From assembly GCA_947491945.1 (NCBI GenBank), contig CANLLN010000013.1, positions 1-64,000 of the forward strand: a stretch of DNA of 64,000 nt, given 5' to 3'. The position numbers and the translations under genes are program-made. Under the pieces are notes generated by a model. That model searched no databases. It was not told the DNA's origin and saw only the letters and a program-made list of their open reading frames with translations. Of this stretch, positions 35,371 to 43,507 are shown one piece after another. Numbering within the stretch: the stretch's first letter is position 1; the number at the start of each line of letters is the position of its first letter. Source of the stretch: an uncultured Carboxylicivirga sp. Lineage in GTDB: Bacteria > Bacteroidota > Bacteroidia > Bacteroidales > Marinilabiliaceae.

Positions 35371-35371
35371 T

Positions 35372-35776
35372 ATGACCACCTTCGAAAGTGCTATTAAGAA
35401 AGCTACACACCCTGCCGAAAAAATGTTTGATTTCTTGTCAGACTTCGATCATTTTGGTGAAGTAATACCCAAAGATAAGATCAATAACTGGCAGTCGTTT
35501 GGCGACAGCTGTCGATTTTCCATTGACCCGGTGGGTGAAGTGGGCCTGCGCATAGTTGATAAAGAAGCACCGAAAGTAATTAAGTTCACGGCAGAAGGAA
35601 AAACTCCTTTCAACTTCTTTTTATGGATTCAGCTGAAAGAGATGGCCGAAGACGATACGCGTGTAAAGCTCACCATTAAGGCAGATATGAACCCAATGAT
35701 TAAAATGATGGCCAGCAAACCCATTAAAAAGTTTCTGGAAGTGTTGAGCGATGCCATTGCCAGTCATCAGTATTAA
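35372..35776 (+). CDS. SRPBCC (START-like) family protein
   Basis: The 134-residue protein has the helix-grip pattern of the SRPBCC superfamily, which binds hydrophobic ligands or acts as an enzyme scaffold. A start (ESAIKKATHPAEKMFDFLSDF), a central strand set (CRFSIDPVGEVGLRIVDKE, KFTAEGKTPFNFFLWIQL) and a C-terminal helix (KPIKKFLEVLSDAIA) fill the expected order. It is short and of unknown ligand. The octamer array directly precedes its start codon. A hairpin follows at 35842. Confidence 0.8.
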   Translation: MTTFESAIKKATHPAEKMFDFLSDFDHFGEVIPKDKINNWQSFGDSCRFSIDPVGEVGLRIVDKEAPKVIKFTAEGKTPFNFFLWIQLKEMAEDDTRVKLTIKADMNPMIKMMASKPIKKFLEVLSDAIASHQY

Positions 35777-35841
35777 AATTTACCCTGCCAGTCAAAAAAA
35801 GTGCCCTAACTCCGGGGATGGATGATGACTTAAAGACAATG

Positions 35842-35889
35842 TTGATTAGATAGTTTATAGAGCAGTTGAATTGTCTAATCAATTTTTTT
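35842..35889 (+). terminator. Terminator hairpin after the SRPBCC gene
   Basis: TTGATTAGA (35842-35850) pairs with TCTAATCAA (35874-35882) across a 23-base loop, followed by seven T residues (35883-35889). Confidence 0.6.
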
Positions 35890-36206
35890 AATATAAACAC
35901 CTCTTTTACTCCGGTTTTGAGCTGCCTAACACAGTTCTCCTGGCGCATTATCTACCCCGCCACTTATCCCCTATCTGCAACTCCTTGTCGTTACATTAAA
36001 TTGTAAAAAGGCTCTGTCTTCGTACCTAATCTTAACTCCATCTTAGTAATGTGCGAGCTGCTGTCAGACCTTTTATTTTTATCAATGGATCAGCCATTGA
36101 ATTAAAAAAATTCATGCAAACGCATATTTCAATAAGCCGATATTTTAACTCATGCGCCAATTTTTCCAATTGACCTAAAAAGCACTCAATTCCCTAAAAT
36201 TTGAGC

Positions 36207-36214
36207 TATATTTG
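36207..36214 (+). promoter_or_regulatory. Putative -7 box of the TylF-like gene
   Basis: TATATTTG matches TAnnTTTG exactly, 19 bases before the ATG at 36233. It includes an upstream in-frame TTG, arguing against that codon as the start. Confidence 0.45.
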
Positions 36215-36232
36215 TTAAAAGTAAGCTATCGA

Positions 36233-36973
36233 ATGACATTATTACAATTTCTTAATTTAGTCCTGCTCAACCTGTTGGTGCTAACGGCCCTCAGTTACTT
36301 CTGGAGTTTTTACACTCATAAACTATTTAAACCTTATGCCTGGCTCGATGCCCAGAACAAGAAAGGGGTGGACAAGGCCACCATTAAGTTGGAAAGAAAG
36401 CAGAAGGATAAAATACGTTTCTATGCACTGTGGCTGCAGCTAAAACGAATTAACTCACGCAAGATAAAAGGCGCAGTGGCTGAGCTGGGTGTTTACAAAG
36501 GAGAAACAGCCAAGTTAATTCATCAGATGCTGCCCGATAGAGATTTTTATCTTTTCGACAGTTTTAGTGGGCTACCCAAGCAGGTGATTAAGGAAGATTG
36601 CGATGGTAATGTACGTCCTCAAACTGTGAACTTTGATAATACAACGCCCGAAGAAGTACTTGGTTATATCGATGGTGATAAACGGAAGCTACACATCCGT
36701 GAAGGCATTTTCCCCGACACAACCAAGGGACTTAAGGAGGAGGTATATGCCCTGGTTCATATCGATGCCGACCTGTACCAATCAACCCTCGATGCACTCG
36801 GCTATTTTTATCCGCGCCTAAGTCCGGGAGGTAGCCTCATCATACACGATTATAATCATAATTGGGATGGCGTACGAAAAGCAGTTGACGAATTCAGCCC
36901 CACCATACCAGAGGAGTTTGTGGAGTTACCCGACATGTATGGCTCAGTTATTTTAATCAAAAACAACCTGTAA
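36233..36973 (+). CDS. TylF/MycF-family methyltransferase with N-terminal membrane anchor
   Basis: The 246-residue protein begins with a hydrophobic helix (LLQFLNLVLLNLLVLTALSYF) that probably anchors it to the inner membrane. A SAM-dependent methyltransferase domain of the macrocin O-methyltransferase family follows. Evidence is AVAELGVYKGETAKLIHQM (SAM-binding loop), FYLFDSFSGLP, and VHIDADLYQSTLDALGYFY, ending in GGSLIIHDYNH; the acidic residues in these motifs bind the metal. Target unknown. It ends 6 bases before the patatin gene, so the two probably form an operon. Confidence 0.85.
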   Translation: MTLLQFLNLVLLNLLVLTALSYFWSFYTHKLFKPYAWLDAQNKKGVDKATIKLERKQKDKIRFYALWLQLKRINSRKIKGAVAELGVYKGETAKLIHQMLPDRDFYLFDSFSGLPKQVIKEDCDGNVRPQTVNFDNTTPEEVLGYIDGDKRKLHIREGIFPDTTKGLKEEVYALVHIDADLYQSTLDALGYFYPRLSPGGSLIIHDYNHNWDGVRKAVDEFSPTIPEEFVELPDMYGSVILIKNNL

Positions 36974-36979
36974 AAGCCT

Positions 36980-39262
36980 ATGAAGCAACTTCTAAGCATA
37001 ACTTTATTTTATACACTCATAACATGTATTGCGCCAATGACGGCGCAGGAGCAGCTTACCCGCCCGAAAATTGGGCTGGTATTAAGTGGTGGCGGCGCCA
37101 AGGGGCTGGCGCATATTGGTGTCATTAAAGTTATGGAAGAAGTGGGTATTCAACCCGATTACATCACAGGCACAAGTATGGGCAGTATTATTGGAGGGCT
37201 TTATGCCTCGGGCTACACGGCCGATGAAATGGATTCTATCGTGAATAATATTGACTGGGCGGTTGTGCTGGGTGATGAGATACCTCTAAAAGATGTTGTG
37301 CCCGAAGAAAAGACTGATTATAACCGTTTTCAACTGGAGTTTGACGTAAGCCGTGAGGGACTGCAGCTTCCTCCCGGAATGGTTCATGGACAACGTATTT
37401 CCGAATTACTGTCGAGCCTTACCTGGCATGTGGCGGGTTGTAAGAGCTTCGATGAGCTTCCCATCCCGTTTCGCTGTGTGGCCGTTGATCTGGTAAATGG
37501 TAAACCCTATGTGTTTAAGGATGGAGACCTGGCACGGGCAATGCGGGCCAGCATGGCCATCCCTTCAGTGTTTACACCCGTGGAATTTGACGGAATGTAT
37601 CTGGTAGATGGTGGTGTGATGGACAATTTTCCCACGGTGCTGTGCCGCCAGATGGGCGCTGACATCATCATTGGCGTCAATGTAGGCAGTAGTGATGATA
37701 CCGACATAGAAGATTTGAAGAGTATTACTGAGATACTGATGACCTCAGCCATGATTGGCAGCACTACAACACTTAAGCGCTCCATTGAAGAAACGGACTA
37801 CCTGATTACCCCAGAACTTAAACCCTACACAACGGCCAGTTTTTTTGACGGCCCTGCAATTATTGAAAGGGGTGAACAGGCAGCGCAAAAGCAGCTGGAG
37901 AAGTTAAAGCAGTTGGCCGATTCTATCAACTCCATGGGAAGAAAGGAAAACAGTAAGGCAAATAATTGTTGCACGCCCAAGGAGGTTATCGTTTCCGATA
38001 TTAAAATTAATAATCGAAAGAATGTATCACTCAATTACTTTTATACCAAATTAGGTATTCACATAGGCGATACAGTAAGCGTTGATGATATCAATATAGG
38101 TATCAGGCGATTAATTGGAACCCGCTTCTACAAGCACATCACCTACGACCTGGAATATATCGATAGCAAGTATGTGCTTATTTTCAATACTGAGGAGACC
38201 GGTCTGGCTCGCGCCAAATTCTCTATTCATTACGATAATGAGTTGAAAGCCGGTATTATCTCAAACATTACCCTGCGAAATATACTACTGAAAAACAGCC
38301 GCCTGTCGCTTACGGCTGACATTTCGGAGAAACCCCGAATATATGGTGAGATGATTGCCTATCTGGGTGAGCAGCAGGCCACGGGGTTTATCGGCAATGG
38401 ATATTTCGAACGTACCCCATTGCCCATCTATCAAAATAGCTCAAAGACCGCAGGAACACTCAACTATTATAAGACACAAGCCGGCGCCGGCCTGTTTCTT
38501 TCGTACAAAACAAGGACCATTATCACGGCTAAAGTTGACTGGGAAGAAATAAGGACAAGTCAGGATTCGGGTCTGTCCGACTTGTTTGCTGACGGAGCCA
38601 ATCGCTTTGGTAATGGTTTTCTGTACGGTTCATTTAGTATTGACCGCAATACTTTAAACAAACGCTTTTTTGCCACCAAAGGACACCACCTGCACATCGC
38701 CGCTAAGTTCAACCTTGATGCCTATGAGCTATATCGGGGAAGCCCTGAAGGACAAGCAGCCATTGACCCATTCATATTAGTACCTTCAAAACATTATTTT
38801 GCCGGATCGGTGCGTTACAACAAGATGTTTAGCGTATCTGAAACCTCCTATTTTGAAACATGCCTCTCATTGGCTGCCTTTTCCGACGATGCCCCCTTTT
38901 TTGATATGCACTACATTGGCGGAACGGCCTATAATATTAGTACGGGAGATGCTGCTTTTGTAGGCCTTCGTTACCGCGAAAAAATAGCTGAAAACTATGG
39001 TTTGGCCAGTGTTAAATTTAACTTTAATATCACCAAAACGATTTATGGGCACGCCGTAGCTAACGGTATTTATGCACCCAACTATGGCAACACACGCTTT
39101 GACGGGCAACCTTTTTTTCTGGGTGCCAACGAGCGTGTGCTGGGCTTTGGTGGCGGGATTTCCATCAACAGTTTTATTGGTCCCATCTCATTGATTATGG
39201 GAACTAATACCGATGATTGGAAGCCCCGTGCTTATATTAGTGTGGGATATCCATTTATGTAA
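36980..39262 (+). CDS. Patatin-like phospholipase with POTRA and outer-membrane barrel (type Vd autotransporter-like)
   Basis: The 760-residue protein has a signal peptide (about 1-22) and a patatin lipase domain with the oxyanion loop SGGGAKGLAHIG and a Ser66-Asp210 dyad in GTSMGS and VDGGVMDN. A POTRA-like segment follows at about 333-410 (VSDIKINNRKNVSLNYFY, IRRLIGTRFYKHITYDLEY), then a beta-barrel to the end with strands such as GTLNYYKTQAGAGLFLSYKT and RAYISVGYPFM. This order is that of PlpD/FplA-type (type Vd) proteins. The terminal phenylalanine-methionine is compatible with barrel assembly. The lipase probably faces outside or the periplasm. Confidence 0.88.
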   Translation: MKQLLSITLFYTLITCIAPMTAQEQLTRPKIGLVLSGGGAKGLAHIGVIKVMEEVGIQPDYITGTSMGSIIGGLYASGYTADEMDSIVNNIDWAVVLGDEIPLKDVVPEEKTDYNRFQLEFDVSREGLQLPPGMVHGQRISELLSSLTWHVAGCKSFDELPIPFRCVAVDLVNGKPYVFKDGDLARAMRASMAIPSVFTPVEFDGMYLVDGGVMDNFPTVLCRQMGADIIIGVNVGSSDDTDIEDLKSITEILMTSAMIGSTTTLKRSIEETDYLITPELKPYTTASFFDGPAIIERGEQAAQKQLEKLKQLADSINSMGRKENSKANNCCTPKEVIVSDIKINNRKNVSLNYFYTKLGIHIGDTVSVDDINIGIRRLIGTRFYKHITYDLEYIDSKYVLIFNTEETGLARAKFSIHYDNELKAGIISNITLRNILLKNSRLSLTADISEKPRIYGEMIAYLGEQQATGFIGNGYFERTPLPIYQNSSKTAGTLNYYKTQAGAGLFLSYKTRTIITAKVDWEEIRTSQDSGLSDLFADGANRFGNGFLYGSFSIDRNTLNKRFFATKGHHLHIAAKFNLDAYELYRGSPEGQAAIDPFILVPSKHYFAGSVRYNKMFSVSETSYFETCLSLAAFSDDAPFFDMHYIGGTAYNISTGDAAFVGLRYREKIAENYGLASVKFNFNITKTIYGHAVANGIYAPNYGNTRFDGQPFFLGANERVLGFGGGISINSFIGPISLIMGTNTDDWKPRAYISVGYPFM

Positions 39263-39298
39263 TTAAATTAATAAGAGAAATAAGGGTAAGAGGGTTCT

Positions 39299-40762
39299 TT
39301 AGAGCAGGGGGCTAAACAGGCGTGCAAAGGACTCCTTAGCCTTTTGCCAACGCGCTCTATTATGCCATTCATCAGGGTCAACAATGACAGATTGACTTAG
39401 GTCGTCCATAAAATAAGTCTTTACCTCTTTGGCTTTTTGCTCATCATAAATAAATGCATTCACCTCGTAATTCTGCTCAAAGCTTCTGAAATCCATGTTA
39501 GTTGTTCCTATGGTACATACCTCATCATCCACCACCATCATCTTGCTGTGCAGAAAACCGGGCTGATAAAAGTAAAACTTAACACCGGAGCTCATCATTT
39601 CCTTGATGTAAGATTTGGAACATAAGGCCGTAAAGTAAGCATCGCTCTTCTCTGGTATTATAATGCGTACATCAACACCGCCCATGGCCGAGGCCTTCAG
39701 GGCGGTTAAAATACTTTCGCCGGGCATAAAATAGGGTGTTTCGATATATACATACTTTTTAGCACCGGCAATGGCCTGATGGTAACCCATCATAATGCCT
39801 GGCCAGTCAGAATCGGGACCACTCGTAACAATCTGCACCGGGCTGTTGCCAATGGGTTTCTTATGGGGGAAATATTGTGGACCGGCAATCTCTTCCTGGC
39901 TCACAAAATACCAATCCACAAAAAATACCGACTGCAATGCATTCACGGCATCTCCGGTGATTCGTAAATGCATATCGCGCCATATGCCATAGGAAGGGTT
40001 ACCACTAATATATCTATCAGCCACGTTTAGGCCTCCTACAAAGCCCACTTCACCATCCACCACCACTATTTTACGATGATTGCGGTAATTAACCTTTGAG
40101 GTAAGTGAAGGGAAACGCACCGTGAGGAAGCTGTAGGCCTCTATCCCATGTGATTTAAGCATCTTGAAAAAGGGTCGCTTGAGCTCCCAGCTGCCCACAT
40201 CATCAACAATAAGGCGCACCTCAACCCCTTCGCTGGCCTTGCTCTTTAAGATATTGATTATCTCAGTTCCAATCTTATCCTGATCGAAGATGTAATACTG
40301 CAAATGAATACTATGGCGGGCTGCCTTAAGGGCTTTTATGATGGCAGGGAAAGTCTCGTTGCCGTTATTGAGCACCTCCACGCCATTGCCAATGGTAAGT
40401 ATCGAAGACGAATTTTTTAAAAATAGCTGTATCAGCTTCTTATTATTGTCCATCCCTTCCATGCCCTCCAGACTTCCCTCTGCTATTTTATGGCTTTGTG
40501 CATGGGCTATATCGCTTATTAAGTCATGATTTTTAAGCCCTTTGCGTCGTATTATCTTTTCTTTACGCAGGTTCTGACCAAAGAAAACAAAGAAAACCAC
40601 TCCTAAAACGGGTACAAAAAGCAAAACAAGCATCCACGGAATCGCTTTTAATGGGCTGCGATTTTCGAGCATCACAACAAACACAATAGCCAACATGGCA
40701 AACACATAGGCTACTTTTACTATATTGATAACCAGCGGCGGTATGCTGTCGATAAAATCCAT
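39299..40762 (-). CDS. cls: Cardiolipin synthase
   Basis: Cls condenses two phosphatidylglycerols to cardiolipin in the inner membrane. The 487-residue protein has two N-terminal membrane helices (about 10-30 and 38-60) and two phospholipase D HKD motifs: NHRKIVVVDGEVGFVGG in the first half and LHSKMMVVDDEVCTIGT in the second. A long central linker separates them. Length and layout match ClsA. The ribD gene lies 34 bases upstream on the same strand, so the two may be co-transcribed. Confidence 0.95.
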   Translation of the reverse strand: MDFIDSIPPLVINIVKVAYVFAMLAIVFVVMLENRSPLKAIPWMLVLLFVPVLGVVFFVFFGQNLRKEKIIRRKGLKNHDLISDIAHAQSHKIAEGSLEGMEGMDNNKKLIQLFLKNSSSILTIGNGVEVLNNGNETFPAIIKALKAARHSIHLQYYIFDQDKIGTEIINILKSKASEGVEVRLIVDDVGSWELKRPFFKMLKSHGIEAYSFLTVRFPSLTSKVNYRNHRKIVVVDGEVGFVGGLNVADRYISGNPSYGIWRDMHLRITGDAVNALQSVFFVDWYFVSQEEIAGPQYFPHKKPIGNSPVQIVTSGPDSDWPGIMMGYHQAIAGAKKYVYIETPYFMPGESILTALKASAMGGVDVRIIIPEKSDAYFTALCSKSYIKEMMSSGVKFYFYQPGFLHSKMMVVDDEVCTIGTTNMDFRSFEQNYEVNAFIYDEQKAKEVKTYFMDDLSQSVIVDPDEWHNRARWQKAKESFARLFSPLL

Positions 40763-40796
40763 AAGCTGCGATCAGATATTCTACATTGGGAAAGTA

Positions 40797-41849
40797 CTAA
40801 ATATTATGATACACCCTTAACTGACTACTTCCAAAATTTAGCTGTTGCTTAAGCACACCCCGGAATTGAGGTGCCTCAACACCTTGCTGAAACACAACAT
40901 CTCCCACATAGCGAAAGGCTTCATCCCAAAGATTTTGATCTATGCACTGCTGCAAGGTAGATCGCCCGCCTTCCACAATAAGAGACTGAACACCCCGTTG
41001 CCACAGGTCATTCAATATCAGGCTAAACCAATCTCCGCTCTCATCCAGCTTCACATATTCATTCATGCCATCGGCCAACGTCTTAAGGGAATTATAAATA
41101 ACGGTTTTGTGTTGTCTATTCAGTAAATGGGTATCACTCCTAAGAATACCCTTGCGATCTATAACACAACGCAAGGGCTGATGGCCGACCCAGTCGCGCA
41201 CCGTCAACGAGGGATTGTCCTTCAGAGCCGTTTGTGTTCCCACCAGTATGGCCTGCTCGGTTGCACGCTGCTGATGCACAGCACGGCGTGCCCAGGCGTT
41301 GGTAATCCAGGTGGGCTGACCATAATTGGCTTCCTTACGATCAATATCAATAAAACCATCCTGGGTTTCGGCCCATTTTAAAATGATGTAAGGCCGTTTT
41401 TTATTGTGAAAGGTAAAAAAGCGACGGTTGAGCGCCAGGCATTCCTGCTCCATCACACCCGTCACCACCTCCACTCCTGCCTTTTGCATCATGGTCACAC
41501 CTTTACCGGCTACCTCCGAGTAGGAGTCGATACAGCCTACCACAACACGGGGGATTTCATGCTCAATAATCATTTTAGAGCAAGGCGGCGTTTTGCCGTA
41601 ATGGGCGCAAGGCTCCAGATTAACATACAAAGTAGCTTCCTTCAGTAAAGACTTGTCCTTTACCGAACGAACGGCATTCACCTCGGCATGGGGCTCCCCG
41701 GCCTTTTGGTGATAACCCTCACCTATAATTGCACCGTTGTGAACGATGACGCTACCCACCATGGGGTTAGGATAGGTATTCCCTTCGGCCATTTGTGCCA
41801 ATTGCAGGCAGCGCTGCATATATTTTTCCGCTTCAGCTCGATGATTCAT
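40797..41849 (-). CDS. ribD: Bifunctional riboflavin deaminase/reductase RibD
   Basis: RibD performs the deamination and reduction steps early in riboflavin synthesis. With the ATG at 41849, the 350-residue protein starts with the zinc deaminase domain (His54-Ala-Glu56, Cys81 and Cys90 in CAHYGKTPPC) and ends with the NADPH-dependent reductase domain (KRPYIILKWAETQDGFI and SLIVEGGRSTLQQCI). The reading frame extends 20 codons upstream, but those residues overlap the prmC leader and look unconserved. No FMN riboswitch was seen in the 36 bases between ribD and the divergent prmC. Confidence 0.95.
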   Translation of the reverse strand: MNHRAEAEKYMQRCLQLAQMAEGNTYPNPMVGSVIVHNGAIIGEGYHQKAGEPHAEVNAVRSVKDKSLLKEATLYVNLEPCAHYGKTPPCSKMIIEHEIPRVVVGCIDSYSEVAGKGVTMMQKAGVEVVTGVMEQECLALNRRFFTFHNKKRPYIILKWAETQDGFIDIDRKEANYGQPTWITNAWARRAVHQQRATEQAILVGTQTALKDNPSLTVRDWVGHQPLRCVIDRKGILRSDTHLLNRQHKTVIYNSLKTLADGMNEYVKLDESGDWFSLILNDLWQRGVQSLIVEGGRSTLQQCIDQNLWDEAFRYVGDVVFQQGVEAPQFRGVLKQQLNFGSSQLRVYHNI

Positions 41850-41859
41850 TTGGGTTTCG

Positions 41860-41867
41860 TAATTTTG
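41860..41867 (+). promoter_or_regulatory. Putative -7 box of prmC
   Basis: TAATTTTG is an exact TAnnTTTG match 18 bases before the prmC ATG at 41886, within the 36-base divergent gap with ribD. Confidence 0.4.
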
Positions 41868-41885
41868 CCGATCAAGATACAAAAA

Positions 41886-42743
41886 ATGGACGGCATTACG
41901 ATTCATCAATTCAAGGCACTACTGGCCGAGGAGCTTAAGGGCCTATACGCAGAAGAGGAGATAAGACAGTTTGCCAGCTTACTGCTGCAGCATATTTTAA
42001 AAGTAGATAATACACAACTCTTGTTGTTGAACCGTGAGCCCCTACCGCAGAGCATCCTTGATGAGCTGGAGTCCTTCACCAGCGCCTTAAAGAAACAGGT
42101 ACCCATACAGTATCTGCTGGGCACCTGTGAATTTTATGGCTTACCCTTTACTGTAAACCCCGCCGTCTTAATACCGCGCCCGGAAACGGAGGAGCTGGTA
42201 GCCTGGATACTGGCCGATGAATCGGAAGCGAAAAGCATTTTGGATATTGGCACCGGCAGCGGATGCATCGCTATATCATTGAAAGTATATAAGCCGGACT
42301 GTGCACTCACAGCCTGGGACATATCACCCGATGCCCTGGCAACGGCTGCCGATAATGCCCGTATGAACAAGGCAGCGCTTAATTTTGAGCAGGTAGACAT
42401 ACTAGCGCATCACCCTGATGATCGCCTTTTTGACTGTATCGTAAGTAATCCTCCTTATGTACGTGATCTGGAAAAAAAGATGATGGCATCCAATGTACTG
42501 GATCACGAGCCACACAGTGCTCTTTTTGTGTCAGACGACGATCCCCTAATTTTTTACCGATGCATAGCGCAACATGCCCTCAAGATGCTATCGCCCGGGG
42601 GGAGCTTATACTTTGAAATCAATGAATTTTTGGCTGCCGAGATGCAAACCATGCTGCACGGTCTGGGATATAAAAATATTGTATGCCGAAAAGATATTAA
42701 TGGCAAGGATCGAATGATGAGAGCCATCAATGGCAACGCGTAA
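41886..42743 (+). CDS. prmC: Peptide chain release factor N5-glutamine methyltransferase
   Basis: PrmC methylates the glutamine of the GGQ motif of release factors. The 285-residue protein has the N-terminal helical domain (HQFKALLAEELKGLY, VPIQYLLGTCEFYG) and the methyltransferase core with SAM loop ILDIGTGSGCIAI and the diagnostic substrate motif NPPYV near residue 191. The start at 41886 (MDGITIHQFKALL) is preferred; the upstream frame runs antisense to ribD. The convergent ACP phosphodiesterase-like gene ends 6 bases past the stop. Confidence 0.96.
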   Translation: MDGITIHQFKALLAEELKGLYAEEEIRQFASLLLQHILKVDNTQLLLLNREPLPQSILDELESFTSALKKQVPIQYLLGTCEFYGLPFTVNPAVLIPRPETEELVAWILADESEAKSILDIGTGSGCIAISLKVYKPDCALTAWDISPDALATAADNARMNKAALNFEQVDILAHHPDDRLFDCIVSNPPYVRDLEKKMMASNVLDHEPHSALFVSDDDPLIFYRCIAQHALKMLSPGGSLYFEINEFLAAEMQTMLHGLGYKNIVCRKDINGKDRMMRAINGNA

Positions 42744-42749
42744 GGCCTG

Positions 42750-43337
42750 TCATAGATCCTCATCCATAAGCTGATTGACCATCTGCCTAAGTGCATCAAA
42801 AAACTCAATAAACTCCGCGTTGAACACATGGTAATGAAGATCCATCTGCTCCATCGCCCACCAACCCTTATCAGGCAGTGACGAATGGCGCGCCATAATG
42901 TTGAGGCTACGCTCGATACCGGCACGTGTGGCATAGCTTTCCAGGCGACGACTCTTCACTATAAAGGGTAAAAACCGTTTCACATTATGCGGCAATTTAA
43001 AATAGTTGCGCATCAGCACTTTATGCACATCACTAACATATTCATTAAGGGGTACCGCACTATATGCCGACCAGTTAACACCCAGAAAATGATCGTAGAA
43101 CACGTCGGTAACAATGCCGGCATAGCGCCCATAACCTGCATTTAGACGTTTTATACTCTGCTTCACCACCGGATGCGTATCGGTATAATGATCAATTTTA
43201 CGATGCAACAAAATCCCCTTACGGATATCAGGTGCATATTTATTGTAATCGCGGCCTTTTACATGATCGCCAATAAAATTGCCAACCTGAATGTGGGGAT
43301 TATCGCCCGACAGGTATAAATGTGCCAGAAAATTCAT
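42750..43337 (-). CDS. Acyl carrier protein phosphodiesterase-like protein
   Basis: AcpH releases the phosphopantetheine arm from acyl carrier protein. The 195-residue protein has the family pattern MNFLAHLYLSG, GNFIGDHVKGR, ILLHRKIDHYTDTHPVV and YGRYAGIVTDVFYDHFL, with the His/Asp residues of an HD-like metal site. Length is normal. It is convergent with prmC with 6 bases between stops. A possible promoter lies about 13 bases upstream. Confidence 0.85.
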   Translation of the reverse strand: MNFLAHLYLSGDNPHIQVGNFIGDHVKGRDYNKYAPDIRKGILLHRKIDHYTDTHPVVKQSIKRLNAGYGRYAGIVTDVFYDHFLGVNWSAYSAVPLNEYVSDVHKVLMRNYFKLPHNVKRFLPFIVKSRRLESYATRAGIERSLNIMARHSSLPDKGWWAMEQMDLHYHVFNAEFIEFFDALRQMVNQLMDEDL

Positions 43338-43349
43338 GGGACAAACTTA

Positions 43350-43381
43350 TAAAAATACATTAATAATTGGAGCTCTTCAAG
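43350..43381 (-). promoter_or_regulatory. Putative promoter of the ACP phosphodiesterase-like gene
   Basis: On the minus strand CTTG (43381-43378), a 20-base spacer and TATTTTTA (43357-43350), one base off the -7 consensus, precede the ATG by 12 bases. Confidence 0.35.
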
Positions 43382-43507
43382 TACAACACCCTGTTTCTTA
43401 ACATGTTTAGGAGACTGGTCTTTTAATTATCGTTGCGGTACATTTATAGTATGGCCGTATAACGGCCGCTTAATCAGTTAATTATTACTAAACCAATCAT
43501 CAATACT

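Larger units (their letters stand above)
35777..36232. other. Gene-free interval with terminator and promoter
   Basis: No coding gene was found in these 456 bases. They hold a terminator (35842-35889) and, at the far end, a -7 box for the TylF-like gene (36207-36214). The middle part, about 35890-36200, is AT-rich, and I see no structured RNA or repeat in it. Confidence 0.6.

Noticed and set aside
41850-41885. FMN riboswitch upstream of ribD
   Set aside because: Only 36 bases separate ribD from the divergent prmC, too little for the FMN aptamer, and no matching conserved elements are present.
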